From contig CACZSV010000073.1 of assembly GCA_902783925.1 (NCBI GenBank), positions 1 through 7,887 of the forward strand: DNA of 7,887 nucleotides. The letters are read 5' to 3'. Below the pieces are notes generated by a model. That model saw only the letters and a program-made list of their open reading frames with translations. It had not been told where the DNA came from and did not search any database. Below, in pieces: positions 7,069-7,887 of the stretch (position 1 is the stretch's first letter; each line of letters begins with the position of its first letter). This DNA is from an uncultured Coriobacteriaceae bacterium. Lineage in GTDB: Bacteria > Actinomycetota > Coriobacteriia > Coriobacteriales > QAMH01. A program made the translations under genes and the position numbers.

Positions 7069-7186
7069 TACACCTTTCGCGTTTCGGGCCAAAGGTGCAC
7101 CTCTTCCGGAGCTCCCCGGATACACCTTTCGCATTACGGGACAAAGGTGTACCTCTTCCGGCGATTCCCGGATGCACCTTTGCACC
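7069..7186. repeat. Tandem palindromic repeat, two 52-base units plus a partial third
   Basis: Unit 1 (7069-7120) and unit 2 (7121-7172) are directly adjacent and nearly identical. Each starts with TACACCTTTCGC, contains CGGG and CAAAGGTG, and ends with CTCTTCCGG then CCCGGA. Within each unit CACCTTT pairs with AAAGGTG around a loop of about 13 bases, and TCCGG pairs with CCGGA, so each unit can fold as two hairpins. A third unit begins at 7173 (TGCACCTTT) and breaks off. This is a REP or BIME-like extragenic element; a decayed mobile element end is the alternative. Confidence 0.85.
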
Positions 7187-7354
7187 AGGAAGGATAGGAA
7201 GCAACGCCGCACCCTCGCACAAAGCAAGAGTTCAAAAATGCAATCGTGTGAGCAACTTATCACAAAGATCCGATGGAAGCTGAATGGACTGCATGTTCCA
7301 AGGCGCCATGCCTCTGCATTTACAGGGATTGAGCTGAAAATTTGGGCAAAACTA

Positions 7355-7493
7355 CCAACATGTTTTGTTCATTAACCCGGAATAAAGACATTATTTCCAA
7401 CACGTTTTGTACATTAACCCGCTATAGCTATCGCCCGTCCAGACACGTGCTGTGGCCCTTAACATAAGCTGAGTACATATATACCCGGAATAA
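7355..7493. repeat. 25-base direct repeat pair with a degenerate third copy
   Basis: Copy 1 (7355-7379) and copy 2 (7397-7421) match at 23 of 25 bases, running from CCAACA through GTTTTG to CATTAACCCG, with a period of 42 bases (four helical turns). A partial third copy at 7473-7493 keeps GTACAT and ACCCGGAATAA with a short insertion. Regular spacing of this kind fits protein binding sites, but no regulator is identified. Confidence 0.75.
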
Positions 7494-7555
7494 GCGAAGG
7501 TCGCGCGCAATACGATAACGCCCAATTAAACACAGCGGATTTTAGAAAAGAGGCC

Positions 7556-7573
7556 AAAAACAGGAAACCCCTG
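7556..7573 (-). terminator. Possible weak terminator after the rRNA operon
   Basis: On the minus strand, just past the 5S 3' end, CAGG and CCTG flank a 5-base loop and are followed directly by TTTTT and then a further T-rich stretch (CTCTTTTC). The 4-bp stem is short for a Rho-independent terminator. Its position at the end of the rRNA operon makes it plausible. Confidence 0.4.
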
Positions 7574-7574
7574 G

Positions 7575-7697
7575 AGAGCTCAGCATCGACCTATTCTCCC
7601 ACGGCCTTCCGCCGTAGTACGTTCGGCGATGGAGGGCTTAACTGCCGGGTTCGGAATGGGACCGGGTGTACCCCCTCCTCCATAAACACTGAGCTCA
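7575..7697 (-). rRNA. rrf: 5S ribosomal RNA
   Basis: Read on the minus strand this has the hallmarks of bacterial 5S rRNA: the CCCATTCCGAACCCGG loop, AGTTAAGCCCTCCATCGCCGA, and the GGGAGAATAGG segment near the 3' end. Its 5' and 3' ends (TGAGCTCAG and CTGAGCTC) pair as helix I. The conserved CCGAAC lies where expected for a molecule of about 120 bases; the ends are estimated to within a few bases. The pairing extends outward as CCCTGG/CCAGGG, probably a processing stem. It follows 23S rRNA after a spacer of about 85 bases without a tRNA. Confidence 0.95.
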
Positions 7698-7782
7698 CCA
7701 GGGGCTTCCCTGATGGAGCACCCTGAAGGTCGCATAGCGCGTAGATCAACAACTCTTTACGATTACGAATGAATGATTAATA

Positions 7783-7887
7783 AGAAGAGCTCGACCAATT
7801 AGTACTGCTCGCCTGAAATGCTTACACACCTTACAGCTGCAGCCTATCAACCTCGTAGTCTACAAGGGGTCTTACCAAAAAGAGAAC
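7783..7887 (-). rRNA. rrl: 23S ribosomal RNA, 3' end (partial)
   Basis: On the minus strand the sequence reads GGTAAGACCCCTTGTAGAC, then ACGAGGTTGATAGGCTGCAG, and ends in a TACTAATTGGTCGAGCTCTT type sequence. This is the conserved 3' terminal part of bacterial 23S rRNA. The gene runs off the right edge of the window. Together with the 5S gene it places the tail of an rRNA operon here, transcribed leftwards. The exact mature 3' end is estimated. Confidence 0.95.

Larger units (their letters stand above)
6934..7574. other. Long intergenic stretch, no credible gene, two repeat families
   Basis: About 640 bases between the NifU-like start and the 5S rRNA hold no frame with a plausible start, ribosome site and coding pattern. 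The only longer open frames run through the repeats and are not protein-like. The region contains the 52-base palindromic units and the 25-base direct repeats listed separately. Bases 7187-7354 show nothing further. The promoter of the NifU-like gene should lie within 6950-7060 on the minus strand, but no strong -35/-10 pair is visible. Confidence 0.75.

Noticed and set aside
7042..7375. Open frames on both strands through 7042-7375
   Set aside because: They run through the palindromic repeats, so their translations repeat with the DNA unit; there are no convincing start signals.
7069..7421. A CRISPR array
   Set aside because: The 52-base units are directly adjacent with no spacers, the 25-base repeats have only two good copies, and no cas genes are present.
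7698..7782. A tRNA in the 23S-5S spacer
   Set aside because: No cloverleaf or TTCGANTC-type T-loop can be found in this short spacer.

Overview
The window reads as chromosomal DNA from a moderately high-GC Gram-positive anaerobe, most likely a member of the Coriobacteriia (an Eggerthellales-like lineage). This is an inference from the actinobacterial-type 5S and 23S rRNA ends, the GC-rich codon choice, the Ser/Gly-rich surface proteins and the cobalamin-type ECF transporter. No species can be named from the sequence alone.

Region 1 (1-5298, + strand) is a tightly packed operon of six genes that is cut off on the left. In order it encodes: (i) the C-terminal end of a surface protein, with a Gly/Ser-rich stalk, a C-terminal membrane anchor and a charged cytoplasmic tail; (ii) a signal-anchored lipid-free surface protein ending in a DUF4430 (transcobalamin C-terminal-like) domain; (iii) EcfT, the ECF transmembrane coupling subunit; (iv) a fused two-domain ECF ATPase; (v) a membrane S component resembling the CbrT-type cobalamin family; (vi) a xylose-isomerase-like TIM-barrel enzyme. 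Gaps are 18, 3, -13, 2 and -4 bases, so the genes are probably co-transcribed and largely translationally coupled. The best reading is a dedicated (group I type) ECF uptake system, probably for cobalamin or another corrinoid, with surface capture proteins built in. The substrate is inferred, not shown. Any riboswitch or promoter would lie left of the window.

Region 2 (5299-6579, mostly - strand) holds a convergent phosphate acetyltransferase gene (pta) without an adjacent acetate kinase gene. A strong Rho-independent terminator sits between pta and a small NifU-like Fe-S scaffold gene.

Region 3 (6580-7887, - strand) holds the NifU-like gene, then about 640 bases with no credible gene. That gap carries two different repeat families: tandem palindromic 52-base units, and a pair of 25-base repeats with a degenerate third copy. 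Beyond it are the 5S rRNA and the 3' end of the 23S rRNA of an rRNA operon transcribed leftwards.

The most interesting part is region 1: surface-exposed ligand-capture modules, an ECF importer and a sugar-isomerase-like enzyme encoded in one unit.
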